From: Streptomyces sp. P3
GTDB taxonomy: Bacteria > Actinomycetota > Actinomycetes > Streptomycetales > Streptomycetaceae
NCBI RefSeq assembly: GCF_003032475.1
Contig: NZ_CP028369.1
Location: 5,580,001 to 5,644,000, forward strand
Direction of reading: 5' to 3'
Length of the DNA: 64,000 bases
Shown here: positions 1-8,141 of the stretch, piece by piece
Numbering within the stretch: position 1 is the first letter of the stretch
Layout of the letters: the number at the start of each line of letters is the position of its first letter
The notes under the pieces: generated by a model
Database searches by the model: none
Told to the model about the DNA's origin: nothing
The model's input: only the letters and a program-made list of their open reading frames with translations
Made by a program: the position numbers and the translations under genes

Positions 1-1137
1 CTCCAGCAGGATCCGCGCCTGCAGGCGGGCCAGGGCGGCGCCGAAGCAGGCGTGCGGGCCGTGTCCGAAGGCCAGGTGCGGGTTGGGGGTACGGGTGGGG
101 TCGAAGGTGCCGGAGCGGGGGAAGACCAGCGGGTCGCGGTTGGCGGAGGCCAGCAGGAGGACGATCCGGCGGCCGCGCTCGACGGGAACGCCGTCGATCT
201 CGGTGTCGGTGAGGGCGGTCCGCGCGGTGATCTTCGAGGGTCCGTCGGTGCGCAGGACCTCTTCGACGAAGGCGGCGGCCGCGCGCGGGTCGTGGGCGGC
301 GGTGCGCGCGGGGCCGGGGTGGGCGGCCGCCGCCTGGAGCAGGGCGGTGATCAGGTTGGTGGTGGTCTCGTGGCCGCCCAGCAACAGGGACACGCAGTTG
401 GAGACGATCTCCTCGGCGGTGAGGCGGCCTCCGTCCGTCTCGGCCCGTACCAGGGCGGTGACCACGTCGTCGCCGGGCCGGGTGCGGCGCTCGGCGACCA
501 CGCCGGTGAAGTAGTCCCACAGGGCGGTCCAGGCCCGGCCGATGCGGTCGACGTCCTCGGGCCCGGGTGCGGGCTCCACGATCCGGATCAGGTCGTCGGA
601 CCAGCGCTTGAGGCGGTCCTGGTCGGCGGCGGGCAGTCCGAGGAGGGCGCAGATGGTCAGCACCGGCAGGGGGAAGGCCAGTTCGCGTACGGCGTCGCCG
701 CCGCCTGCCGAGGCGAGGCGCTCGAGCAGGGTGTCGGCGGTGGCGGTGATCCGGTCCTCCAGAGCGGCGACGCGGCGCGGGGTGAAGGCCTGGGCGAGCA
801 GGGTCCGCAGCCTGCGGTGGTCGGCGCCGTCGGTGTAGAGGGCCCAGGAGGAGACCGGGGCCATCGCCGGCCGCAGGGCGGCGGGCAGATCCGCGAGGAA
901 GTGGCCGGCGGAGGGGGCGCAGCCGAAGGCGTCGTCCCGCAGGACCCGGCGGACCTGGGCGTGCCGGGTCAGGACGAGGCGCCCGCTCCCGAGGCCGGGG
1001 CAGTCGACGGTGGCGGGGCCGCGCGCCAGGAGGTCCAGGGCCGGTGCGGGGTGGTCGGCGTCGAGGGCGTCGAGCACCAGGCACGGGTGGTCCGTGCGCG
1101 CGTCCTCCTGACGGGTCGGGTGGTCCCGGTGGTGCAT
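1..1137 (-). CDS. Cytochrome P450 (3' end outside the window)
   Basis: Heme-thiolate monooxygenase. It needs ferredoxin and reductase partners that are not seen here. The heme loop FGHGPHACFG puts the ligand Cys near residue 364. The I-helix reads GGHETTTN near 255-262, so the usual acidic-Thr pair is present, and the K-helix ExxR is EVLR near 293-296. The ATG at 1137 is preferred because AGGAGG lies nine bases upstream; another ATG at 1155 overlaps the previous stop. It is the last visible gene of an eight-gene minus-strand operon led by a 20-codon ORF, so oxidation of a peptide or peptide-derived product is the likely role (inference). The substrate is unknown, and the C-terminus just after the heme loop lies outside the window. 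Confidence 0.93.
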   Translation of the reverse strand, partial: MHHRDHPTRQEDARTDHPCLVLDALDADHPAPALDLLARGPATVDCPGLGSGRLVLTRHAQVRRVLRDDAFGCAPSAGHFLADLPAALRPAMAPVSSWALYTDGADHRRLRTLLAQAFTPRRVAALEDRITATADTLLERLASAGGGDAVRELAFPLPVLTICALLGLPAADQDRLKRWSDDLIRIVEPAPGPEDVDRIGRAWTALWDYFTGVVAERRTRPGDDVVTALVRAETDGGRLTAEEIVSNCVSLLLGGHETTTNLITALLQAAAAHPGPARTAAHDPRAAAAFVEEVLRTDGPSKITARTALTDTEIDGVPVERGRRIVLLLASANRDPLVFPRSGTFDPTRTPNPHLAFGHGPHACFGAALARLQARILLE

Positions 1138-1151
1138 GACGGTCGGCCTCC

Positions 1152-1994
1152 TCATGCCGTGCGGCCGGCGGTGGGCCGGGTGGTGCGGGCCTGGGCGAAG
1201 AGCCCGGCTGCGGTGATCCGGTCGGCCAGGAGCGCGGTCTCCTCGGCCGTGCCGCTGCGCAGGCAGCTCTCCCCGCGGACGTCCATCTCGATGTAGGCGG
1301 TGATGATCTGGCGCAGCGAGAGGTCGGGCAGGAGCTCGGCGAGGACGGACATCCCGTAGTCGACGGAGTGCGAGTCGCCGGGCAGCAGGTACGTGGCGTG
1401 TGCGCCGTGCGGGACGTCCAGCCGGAAGGACTGCCAGCCGTCGCGGTGGCGGCGGCGCCAGATGTCCAGGGCGGCGGCATGGACTTCCGTGGAGGGCAGG
1501 GCCGCGAGGCGGCCGAAGGCGCCGGGGGCGCTGCCGGGGTCGTGGTGGCGGGTGTGGGGCGCTCCGTGCGGGATGCTGTGCAGGAACTTCTGCACGCAGG
1601 GCCCGACCTCCCCAGGTTCGGTCGGGGTGTGCAGCCGGTTGGCGAAGACGGTGTCGCCGAAGTCGCGGCGCACCTCGGTACGGATGGCGGTGCAGCGGGC
1701 GACCACGTCGCGGCCGCTGACGACGAGTGCCTCGCACACGCCGCTGGTCATGTAGTGCAGGGTCAGCTGGTGTGCCACCGGGTAGGCGCCCACGGCGAGT
1801 TTGGGCCACACGTCCTCGACGTCGCGGGCTCCGAGGGTGAGGGTGTAGCGGGTCACGACGCTCAGCTCGTGCCGTGCGATCAGCCGGTCGACGTGGGCGC
1901 GCAGGCCGGGCAGGAGGTATCCGTCCGGCTTGAGCAGCAGGACGCTGAGCGGGGCGCTGTCGCTCCCGTGGTCCGGGGTGTGGTCGTGGCGCAT
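1152..1994 (-). CDS. Nucleoside-diphosphate-kinase-like protein with extra C-terminal region
   Basis: 280 aa. The first ~130 residues follow the NDP kinase fold signature: KPDG at 22-25, YMTSG at 81-85, RRDFGD at 109-114 and NRLH ending in His122, the place of the phosphohistidine in NDP kinases. About 150 further residues match nothing I recognise. Housekeeping Ndk is ~140 aa and is not normally found in natural-product operons. A role in activating a substrate with NTP, or in phosphotransfer to the peptide, is inference. An RBS (GAGGAA) precedes the ATG. The stop overlaps an alternative ATG of the P450, indicating co-transcription. Confidence 0.72.
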   Translation of the reverse strand: MRHDHTPDHGSDSAPLSVLLLKPDGYLLPGLRAHVDRLIARHELSVVTRYTLTLGARDVEDVWPKLAVGAYPVAHQLTLHYMTSGVCEALVVSGRDVVARCTAIRTEVRRDFGDTVFANRLHTPTEPGEVGPCVQKFLHSIPHGAPHTRHHDPGSAPGAFGRLAALPSTEVHAAALDIWRRRHRDGWQSFRLDVPHGAHATYLLPGDSHSVDYGMSVLAELLPDLSLRQIITAYIEMDVRGESCLRSGTAEETALLADRITAAGLFAQARTTRPTAGRTA

Positions 1995-2027
1995 GGAGTG
2001 ATTCCTCGTTGGGTGGGCGGGCGCCGG

Positions 2028-2831
2028 TCAGGCGGCGAAGCCGAAGGCGTGGGTGCCGCGGGCCCGGGCGGTGAACACCCGGAAGGCACCGAGGGCTGCG
2101 GCCAGCCAGCCGGCGCCGGTGAGCAGCGCCCACAGCGCCGGGACGGCGACGGCAGTGCCGGGTGCGCCGTCGGCGAGCGCTCGTACGGCGGCCAGCCCGT
2201 GGGTCGGGGGCAGGGCGGTGGCGGCGGCCTGGATCCAGCCTGGCCAGAAGGTGACCGGGACCTCGGCTCCGCAGACGGCCATGAGCAGCAGGAACGACGT
2301 GTTGAAGACGATGTTGCGGGCGTCGGGCGCGGCCAGGACGAACGCGCCGACGAACAGGCCGAGGCTGTAGGTCGAGACGGCGGTGAGCAGCACGAGGCCG
2401 AGCAGGGCGGGGATGCTGGCGAGGGGCCAGTGGACTCCGAAGGCCGGGCCCACCGCCAGCAGCGACACCATCGCGGTCGCCGATCCGCTGAGGGGCCACT
2501 GCAGGCTGCGGCCGAGCATGACCCAGCCGAGGTCTCCGGGGGCGGCGGCCAGCAGGGGCAGTGTGCCGTGGCCGCGCTCCCAGCTGGTGGACACCACCAC
2601 GGTCATCGCCTCGATCACGCAGGCCATCACGCCGTTGCCGAGGACGAGGTAGCGGGTCTGGGCGGCGGAGCCGAGCATCTGCCCGACGAGTCCGAAGAAA
2701 CAGACCTGGCTGAGCATCCGGGTGAGCCAGCCGAAGGTCCAGCTGGTCCAGGTGTAGGAGGCGCGGAAGTCGGCGTAGGCGTTGGTGGCGCTGTATCCGA
2801 TGACGCGCAGGGTCCGCAGGAGTGGGTGCAT
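2028..2831 (-). CDS. ABC-2 type transporter permease
   Basis: About 267 aa with roughly six hydrophobic segments and the ABC-2 layout: short cytoplasmic N-terminus, then TM segments with conserved Gly/Pro turns. The ATG at 2831 is preceded by GAGGA; an in-frame ATG at 2843 would overlap the upstream stop instead. It is followed 33 bp downstream by the NDP-kinase-like gene. With the next permease and the ATPase it should form an exporter with two different membrane subunits, probably for the cluster product or for self-protection (inference from context). Substrate is not readable from sequence. Confidence 0.85.
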   Translation of the reverse strand: MHPLLRTLRVIGYSATNAYADFRASYTWTSWTFGWLTRMLSQVCFFGLVGQMLGSAAQTRYLVLGNGVMACVIEAMTVVVSTSWERGHGTLPLLAAAPGDLGWVMLGRSLQWPLSGSATAMVSLLAVGPAFGVHWPLASIPALLGLVLLTAVSTYSLGLFVGAFVLAAPDARNIVFNTSFLLLMAVCGAEVPVTFWPGWIQAAATALPPTHGLAAVRALADGAPGTAVAVPALWALLTGAGWLAAALGAFRVFTARARGTHAFGFAA

Positions 2832-2839
2832 CGCTGTCC

Positions 2840-3607
2840 TCATGTCTGGGCGAGCGTGCCGGTGGTCGTGACCCGGCGGAGCATGCGACCGATCAGGAGG
2901 GTTCCGGCGAGGGCGCCGGCCAGACCCAGGAGCGCGACGGCGCCGAGGGCGCCCGCGGGCCGCACCGGCGCGGCGGGGTCCAGGGCGGCCCGCAGCAGCC
3001 GGGCGCTCCAGGACAGGAACACCGCCTCCGACAACGGGCGCAGCCAGTCGGGGAGATGGGACACGGGGACGAGTACGCCGCCGAGCAGGTAGAAGGGGAA
3101 GCTGAGGGCGTTCTGCAGGACGCGGGCCGAGGGCGCCAGGACGAACAGGGCGCAGACGCAGCTCGCGGTGCCTGCCATCGCGAAGGCCGAGACGAGGACT
3201 GCGGCGAGGAACAGGCCGGGGTGCTCGATGCGGACGGTGAGGCCGAAGACCCCGTAGGCGACCAGCCAGGCCTCGGCGAAGGAGAGTGCGCCGAACAGGG
3301 TCACGGCGGCGATGCGGACGTTGACGACGGCCGGATAGGAGGCGGGCGCGGCCACCACCGCCTCCATGGTGCCGCGGTCGCGTTCCTCGCTGACGAGTTC
3401 GCCGGCGGTCTGCAGGGCCATCGACCACAGGGCCATCAGCGCGGGGGCGAGGACGGCGTAGCCGGCGAGGTCCGGGCGGCCGGCGTGGACCTGGATGGAG
3501 AGGAAGACCAGGGTGTACAGCGGGGTGGTGACGAAGACGTGGGCGATGTCGGGGGTGCGCAGGGTCATGAGCGCCTGGAGGCGGAAGACGGTCCACAGCG
3601 TCCTCAT
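2840..3607 (-). CDS. ABC-2 type transporter permease
   Basis: 255 aa with six predicted membrane spans. It contains the EERDRGTMEAVVAAP stretch (residues ~75-90) typical of ABC-2 permeases, where E-RG-T-E sits in the cytoplasmic loop that contacts the ATPase. Its ATG (3607) overlaps the ATPase stop by four bases, so the two are translationally coupled. It pairs with the neighbouring permease as a heterodimeric membrane domain. Confidence 0.88.
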   Translation of the reverse strand: MRTLWTVFRLQALMTLRTPDIAHVFVTTPLYTLVFLSIQVHAGRPDLAGYAVLAPALMALWSMALQTAGELVSEERDRGTMEAVVAAPASYPAVVNVRIAAVTLFGALSFAEAWLVAYGVFGLTVRIEHPGLFLAAVLVSAFAMAGTASCVCALFVLAPSARVLQNALSFPFYLLGGVLVPVSHLPDWLRPLSEAVFLSWSARLLRAALDPAAPVRPAGALGAVALLGLAGALAGTLLIGRMLRRVTTTGTLAQT

Positions 3608-4572
3608 CGGGTCACCTGCATGCCGCGGCCGTCGCCGATCAGGCTCAGGTACACCTCGGCCAGGCCCGGCCGTACGGTGCCCAGTTCGGTGACCCGGGCC
3701 CGGACGAGGGCGTCCAGGACAGCGGTGACGGCGGCGTCGCCCAGGACGTCGATCCGGGTGAGGTCCCCGTCCCGGGTGACGCCGGTGACGTCGGGCAGCA
3801 GGTGCAGGCCGTCGAGGACGTCCGCGGGTACGTTCCTGGCCTCGATCCGCTCGTGGGCGCTGATCCGGGCGGCGAGGGCGGCCGGCTCGTCGGTGGCGAT
3901 CACCTCGCCGTGGTCCATGAGGGTGACCCGGTCGCAGACGCTTTCGGCCTCGGCCATGTCGTGGGTGGTGAGGAGGATGCTGCGGCGTTCGGCGCGCAGT
4001 TCGCCGATCAGGTCCCGGAAGTCGAGGGCGGCGGCCGGGTCCATGCCGGTGGTGGGTTCGTCGAGGAGGAGCACCCGCGGGTCGCTGATCAGTCCGCGGG
4101 CGAGGTGCAGCCGCTGCTTCATGCCCCGGGAGAAGCCGTCGACGCGGTCGTCGGCGCGGTCGGCCAGCCCGACCCGGCGCAGGAGGTCGGTGATGCGGTG
4201 GCGCAGCGGGGCGCCGTGGAGGCCGTAGAGGGCGCCCCACAACTGGAGGTTCTGGCGGGCTCCGAGCCGTCCGTACAGGCCCCGGTCGCCGCCGAAGACG
4301 ATGCCGACCAGCGGTTTGACGGCGCGGGGGTCGGCGGCGACGTCGTGGCCGAGTACGCGTGCGGTGCCGCCCGTGGGGGTGAGGACGGTGGAGAGGATCT
4401 TGCAGAGGGTGGTCTTGCCGGCTCCGTTGGGGCCGAGCAGCCCGCGCACCTCGCCCTCCTCGACGGCGAGGTCGATGCCGTTCAGTGCGGTGACCGTGGT
4501 GTGCGGGCCGCCGCGCCGGGGGCGGTAGGAGCGGGTCAGGCCGCGTACGTCGATGGCGGGGGCGGCGCTCAT
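3604..4572 (-). CDS. ABC transporter ATP-binding protein
   Basis: 322 aa DrrA/CcmA-type ATPase. Walker A is GPNGAGKTT (~residues 46-54), the signature is FSRGMKQRL, Walker B is VLLLDEPTTGMD, and the switch His is in TTHDMAEAE. The ~90-residue C-terminal extension is typical of DrrA-like exporters. The start ATG overlaps the nucleotidyltransferase stop (ATGA), and the stop overlaps the permease start. It powers the two ABC-2 permeases downstream. Confidence 0.95.
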   Translation of the reverse strand: MSAAPAIDVRGLTRSYRPRRGGPHTTVTALNGIDLAVEEGEVRGLLGPNGAGKTTLCKILSTVLTPTGGTARVLGHDVAADPRAVKPLVGIVFGGDRGLYGRLGARQNLQLWGALYGLHGAPLRHRITDLLRRVGLADRADDRVDGFSRGMKQRLHLARGLISDPRVLLLDEPTTGMDPAAALDFRDLIGELRAERRSILLTTHDMAEAESVCDRVTLMDHGEVIATDEPAALAARISAHERIEARNVPADVLDGLHLLPDVTGVTRDGDLTRIDVLGDAAVTAVLDALVRARVTELGTVRPGLAEVYLSLIGDGRGMQVTR

Positions 4573-5675
4573 GCGTGCGTCCCGGCGTCGAGGGAGGCGA
4601 GGGAGGCCGCGGCCGCCGCGTGCTCGGCGGGGTCGACGAGTTCGCCGGCGACCAGGAGGAAGGAGCCCACGGGGGTGTGGGCGAGGGTGCCGGACGGGCC
4701 CGGGTCCAGGCGCAGCCGGTCTGTGGGGCAGCGTCCGGTGCCGGTGTCCAGGAGCATGCCCCACACGGGGAAGCCGGAGGCGAGGCGTTCGGGTACGCCG
4801 GCCGGCTCCGGCCGGGCGCCCGTTGCCGCGCGTCGCCGGTTCTCGTCTTCGGCGAGCGGGCCGGTCCGGGAGACCAGGGCCTCCAGCGTGGGGTGGGGGG
4901 CCGCGGCGTGGACGAGGGTGAGCAGTTCGTGTGCCTCGGGGGTCAGACGGAAGGCGTCGAGGGTGTCGGTGACGGCGCCGGTGTCCGCGAGTTCCCCGGT
5001 GTGCAGGAGCATCAGCACGTCGACGGCGTCCTTGGCGTGGAAGGGCCGCTGGACGCGCTCCTCCACGACCGACAGCAGGTCGGCGAGGCCCTGGCGGGCG
5101 GGCAGTGCCGGGCGCAGCGGGAGCGCGCCGAGGTCCCCGTAGAAAGCGGCGGTGCTGAGCTCCACCCGCAGCTCCTGTTCGAGGAGCGGGTCGGGCGAGG
5201 GCCAGGCCACGGTCAGCAGCACGTGCAGCGCGCCCTGCGGGTCGGTGACGAGGGTCAGTTCGTACGGTTCGGCATCGTGGCCGGCGGTCAGCGTGCGGGC
5301 CGCCGCCCACAGTTCGGCCTCGTCGGGCAGGACCAGGTCCAGATCGCCGACGGGGCGGACGACGTCCTGCGGGTAGCGGGCCGCCAGGGAGGGGCCTTTG
5401 ACGACGCGGCCGTGCGGGGCGGCCTCGGCGACTGCGGCACGCCACTGCTCGTATCGGGCGGCCCGGGTGCGGGCGCGGGCGAGTTCGTCGGTGCTGCCGC
5501 TGCCGAGCGGGACGCCTTCGCGGGCGGCAACGGAGATCACCAGCTGTGGCAGGGTCGCGGAGACCTCGCGGGCCACCGAGACCAGTTCGCGTCCGTCCTC
5601 GTGGTCCGGGACTGCGAGCAGTGTGTGCAGCAGGGTCAGGTCCAGGGGGACGGGCGGGGTGGCGGAGGTGGTCAT
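4569..5675 (-). CDS. NTP_transf_5-type nucleotidyltransferase family protein
   Basis: 368 aa. The motif KGPSLAARYP...RPVGDLDLVLP (residues ~94-118) matches the uncharacterised nucleotidyltransferase family PF14907: G-S-x-L followed by R-x-x-G-D-x-D, in which the D-x-D would bind metal. Members occur in several RiPP clusters; padeN of the paeninodin lasso cluster is one I recall. Their reaction is not established. The gene is coupled by 4-bp overlaps to the GNAT gene upstream and the ATPase downstream. A role in nucleotidyl or phosphoryl modification of the peptide is inference. Confidence 0.75.
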   Translation of the reverse strand: MTTSATPPVPLDLTLLHTLLAVPDHEDGRELVSVAREVSATLPQLVISVAAREGVPLGSGSTDELARARTRAARYEQWRAAVAEAAPHGRVVKGPSLAARYPQDVVRPVGDLDLVLPDEAELWAAARTLTAGHDAEPYELTLVTDPQGALHVLLTVAWPSPDPLLEQELRVELSTAAFYGDLGALPLRPALPARQGLADLLSVVEERVQRPFHAKDAVDVLMLLHTGELADTGAVTDTLDAFRLTPEAHELLTLVHAAAPHPTLEALVSRTGPLAEDENRRRAATGARPEPAGVPERLASGFPVWGMLLDTGTGRCPTDRLRLDPGPSGTLAHTPVGSFLLVAGELVDPAEHAAAAASLASLDAGTHA

Positions 5676-6544
5676 CGCGGGGTTCCGATGCTGGTCGGGG
5701 GCAGGACGGCGGCGAGTTCGGCAGGGCTGGTGGTCCAGTAGATGTGGTCGGTGCTCCAGCCCCGGGCCTGGAGGGCGGTCAGGGCGGCGGACCGGCTCTC
5801 GTCGGACCGGTGCACCACGTGCCCGAGGAGCGGCAGGCCGCGTCCGGCGGCGTGGGCGGCCGCCGCGGCCACCAGGGCGTCGCGGCACGCCCCGGCGTGG
5901 GGGGCGTCCGGCTCGACGAGGACGTCCCACAGCTCGGTGTGGGCGGCGGCGGTGACCGCGTCGGCCTGCTCGTCGAGCAACACCGCGTGGCCCACGGGCG
6001 CGCCGTCGAGCACGGCGACCAGGACGGTGGGTCGGGCGTCGAGCACCTCGGCGGCAGCCGCCGCGATATCGTCCTCGGCGGCCTGGCGGCCCTGTTCGTC
6101 GGCGCCTTGGCGGATCGCCCGGGCCGTCCAGACGCGGACCGGCCCCTGGTGCTCCTCGGTGGCCGCGACGATGCGCAGGCCGTCGGGGCGGGGCCGTCCG
6201 GTGAGCGGCCGGGTGAGTCGGACGTACGTCAGGGAGCGGCGCCAGGGCGGGGGCAGGCGGGTGCCGGCTGGCGTGCGGACCTGGAACACCGCGCTGCCGG
6301 GGTGCCGGCCGGCCAGGTCGGCCAGTACGGCTTCCAGCGTTCCGTCGGTGAAGGCGCCGGGGTCGGCGTACTCGACGAAGAGGCCGGGCTCCGTGCTGAG
6401 CGCGTCGGTGCAGGATCCGACGACGAGGCGGTGGCCGCCACGGCGTACGGTCAGGCCCGCGGCGTCCGCCTCGGTCCAGTAGCCGGGCGCGGGGTCGGGC
6501 GCAGGCAGCTGCTCGGCGGGCACCGCCGCCGGTGCGGCCGTCAT
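5672..6544 (-). CDS. GNAT-like N-acetyltransferase
   Basis: 290 aa. The second half (~residues 140-260) fits a GNAT fold. It has a VLVAVLDGAPVGHAVLL strand pair, then LWDVLVEPDAPHAG as the beta4/P-loop-like turn, and a helix leading to the GW in ALQARGWST near the end. The first ~130 residues are variable and may bind substrate. The family acetylates amines with acetyl-CoA. In this operon it could acylate a Lys or the N-terminus of the product, or confer immunity (inference). Start and stop overlap both neighbours by four bases. Confidence 0.65.
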   Translation of the reverse strand: MTAAPAAVPAEQLPAPDPAPGYWTEADAAGLTVRRGGHRLVVGSCTDALSTEPGLFVEYADPGAFTDGTLEAVLADLAGRHPGSAVFQVRTPAGTRLPPPWRRSLTYVRLTRPLTGRPRPDGLRIVAATEEHQGPVRVWTARAIRQGADEQGRQAAEDDIAAAAAEVLDARPTVLVAVLDGAPVGHAVLLDEQADAVTAAAHTELWDVLVEPDAPHAGACRDALVAAAAAHAAGRGLPLLGHVVHRSDESRSAALTALQARGWSTDHIYWTTSPAELAAVLPPTSIGTPR

Positions 6545-7743
6545 CGGACCGCCTCCGGCCGTACGGTCACCAGGAGCCGGCCGGCCACGTCGGCGGCCGC
6601 GGCGCGTATCTGCTCGGCGGTGACGGCGCGCAGTGCCGCGGTGTCGGTCTCGAGCGACCACGGCCGGGTCCCCGCTGCGGTGCGGTCGGCGGTGAGCCGT
6701 GCGTGTTCCAGGGGTTCTTCGCTGTCCAGGAGCAGGCTCATCTCGGCCTGGCGGCGGGCGGCCGCCAGGTCTTCGGGGTCCGGCCCCCGGTCGGCGAGCC
6801 GCGCGAGCAGGGCCCGTACGACGTCGACGACCTGGTCGGCCTGTGCGGGCGAGGTGCCGACCAGGACGCGCCAGGCCCCGGCTTCGCGGTAGCCGCGGTC
6901 CCAGGCCTGGAAGGTGTAGGACAGCTGCTGCTCTCCGCGCAGGGCGCGATACAGCAGGGAGGACGGGCTGGAGCCGAGGAGTTGGGCCAGGAGGGTGTAG
7001 ACCGGGCGCAGTGCGGAGCCGGCTGCGGGAGAGCGTGCGCCGAGGCACACCCAGCAGAAGTCGGCGTCCAGCGGCCAGGCGGCCACGGCCCGGTCACCCG
7101 GCTGCGCTGCGGTGAGGGGCAGTGTGTCCCGGGCCGCGGGGCGGGTGCCCCTGGGCAGGTCCCCGAGGACGGCCGGGATGCGCGGGCCGACGACGACCAG
7201 CGCGCTCGGCGCGTTCACCAGGGCGGTGTGCGCGGTGCGGATGTCGTCGAGCGTGACGGCCCGCAGCTGGCGTTCGTCACCTCCGACGGGGCGGCCCAGC
7301 GGGTGCCCGGGGAAGAGCGCGGCCAGTACGGCGTCCTGGACGGTGTCGGCGGGATCGGCTGCGGCTGCGGCCAGTTCCTGGAAGACCACCTCGCGCTCGT
7401 CGTCGAGCGCGCTGCGGTCGAAGTCGGGTGCGGTGTAGGCCCTCAGCAGCAGGGCTGCGACCTCGTCCGCGTCGTCCGCGTGGACCTGGGCGTAGTAGAG
7501 CATCTGCTCCAGGCCGGTCTCCGCGTTGGTACGGCCGCCGAGCCGCTCGACGCGTTCGCTGAAGGAGCCGCCGCCGTCCATGGGCACGGACATCACGAGG
7601 TGTTCGAGCAGGTGGGCGCAACCACCCCGGTCGGCCGGGTCGTCACGGGAGCCGGACGCGACGGCCAGGCACAGGCTGGTGGTCCTGAGCCGGTCGTCGA
7701 TCACGGGGATCAGGGACATCGGCACAGCGGTACCGAGGGTCAT
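6541..7743 (-). CDS. M16 family zinc metalloprotease
   Basis: 400 aa, the half-size M16B (PqqF/processing-peptidase-like) form. The inverted zinc motif HLLEH is at residues 44-48, and the third ligand Glu lies ~75 residues later in EREVVFQEL (~Glu123), so the enzyme should be active. No second, inactive M16 partner is encoded nearby, so it would have to homodimerise. M16 enzymes trim short peptides, which fits removal of a leader or tail from the 20-residue ORF product encoded just upstream. It is the first gene after the stem-loop at 7818-7859. Confidence 0.88.
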   Translation of the reverse strand: MTLGTAVPMSLIPVIDDRLRTTSLCLAVASGSRDDPADRGGCAHLLEHLVMSVPMDGGGSFSERVERLGGRTNAETGLEQMLYYAQVHADDADEVAALLLRAYTAPDFDRSALDDEREVVFQELAAAAADPADTVQDAVLAALFPGHPLGRPVGGDERQLRAVTLDDIRTAHTALVNAPSALVVVGPRIPAVLGDLPRGTRPAARDTLPLTAAQPGDRAVAAWPLDADFCWVCLGARSPAAGSALRPVYTLLAQLLGSSPSSLLYRALRGEQQLSYTFQAWDRGYREAGAWRVLVGTSPAQADQVVDVVRALLARLADRGPDPEDLAAARRQAEMSLLLDSEEPLEHARLTADRTAAGTRPWSLETDTAALRAVTAEQIRAAAADVAGRLLVTVRPEAVR

Positions 7744-7817
7744 GGGCCACCTTCCGGCCGGCGAGACGGGTACTGGGCGGGAGAACAGGGGGCGGTGGGC
7801 TGCGCCGCCGGGTGGGG

Positions 7818-7859
7818 CCGGACGGCCGCCGAAGCCGACTGGCTCCGGCGGCCGTCCGG
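7818..7859 (-). terminator. Stem-loop between precursor ORF and M16 gene
   Basis: Perfect 14-bp stem (7818-7831 with 7846-7859), with AGCC/GGCT pairing further inside the 14-base loop. It starts 12 bases after the stop of the 20-codon ORF and has no run of T. In many RiPP operons a hairpin directly after the precursor gene terminates most transcripts or stabilises the precursor mRNA, giving more peptide than enzyme. Confidence 0.7.
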
Positions 7860-7871
7860 TCAGCCGGGGCG

Positions 7872-7934
7872 TCAGCCCTTCTTGACGACCTTGTCGAGAC
7901 GCGGACGCATACCGACGGCGTGGTTGCGGTTCAT
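7872..7934 (-). CDS. 20-residue putative RiPP precursor peptide
   Basis: Encodes MNRNHAVGMRPRLDKVVKKG. The start ATG has a good RBS (AAGGGGA, six bases upstream). The ORF lies in a ~200-bp leader, is followed at once by a 14-bp stem-loop, and then by the M16 protease and tailoring genes on the same strand. The peptide has no Cys, Ser, Thr, Tyr, Trp or Phe, so lanthionine, thiazole or aryl cross-link chemistry is excluded. Available groups are His5, Asn2/4, Asp14, four Lys, three Arg, two Met and the C-terminal Gly. It is too short for automated gene callers. It could instead be a leader peptide for attenuation. Confidence 0.6.
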   Translation of the reverse strand: MNRNHAVGMRPRLDKVVKKG

Positions 7935-8048
7935 GTGAGATCCCCTTTCGAGGAGGTGTTGGGCGGTGTTCAGGGGCGGTTGCCTCCGAACACCGATGAC
8001 ACTAGGAGCGCGTCGATGGACGCCCGGTCGACGCCGTGGTCCGCGCCC

Positions 8049-8078
8049 GCCGATCGGTCGTAGATCGTTTGTAGATCG
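8049..8078. promoter_or_regulatory. Three 11-bp-phased direct repeats (candidate SARP site)
   Basis: GCCGATCG, GTAGATCG and GTAGATCG start at 8049, 8060 and 8071, exactly 11 bp apart. SARP regulators bind direct heptamer repeats with 11-bp periodicity overlapping or just upstream of the -35. The site lies between the divergent 20-codon ORF (start 7934) and the secreted peptide gene (start 8142), and a SARP is encoded 0.4 kb away. Which promoter it serves is unclear: a TAGTGT -10-like element for the minus strand lies ~45 bp away, more than usual. Confidence 0.6.
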
Positions 8079-8141
8079 GGGCCGGAGCGCCGCGTGGCAG
8101 AGTCGTCGCGTTCTCCCCGCACCTGGGACGGAAGGCCCCTC

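Noticed and set aside
52..1296. Long plus-strand ORF (414 codons) over the P450 gene
   Set aside because: Antisense shadow in high-GC DNA: Gly/Val/Arg-rich, no family resemblance, while the opposite strand has all P450 motifs.
1368..4228. Plus-strand ORFs of 450-570 codons across the ABC transporter genes
   Set aside because: Low-complexity translations without motifs; minus strand carries clear transporter genes with coupled starts and stops.
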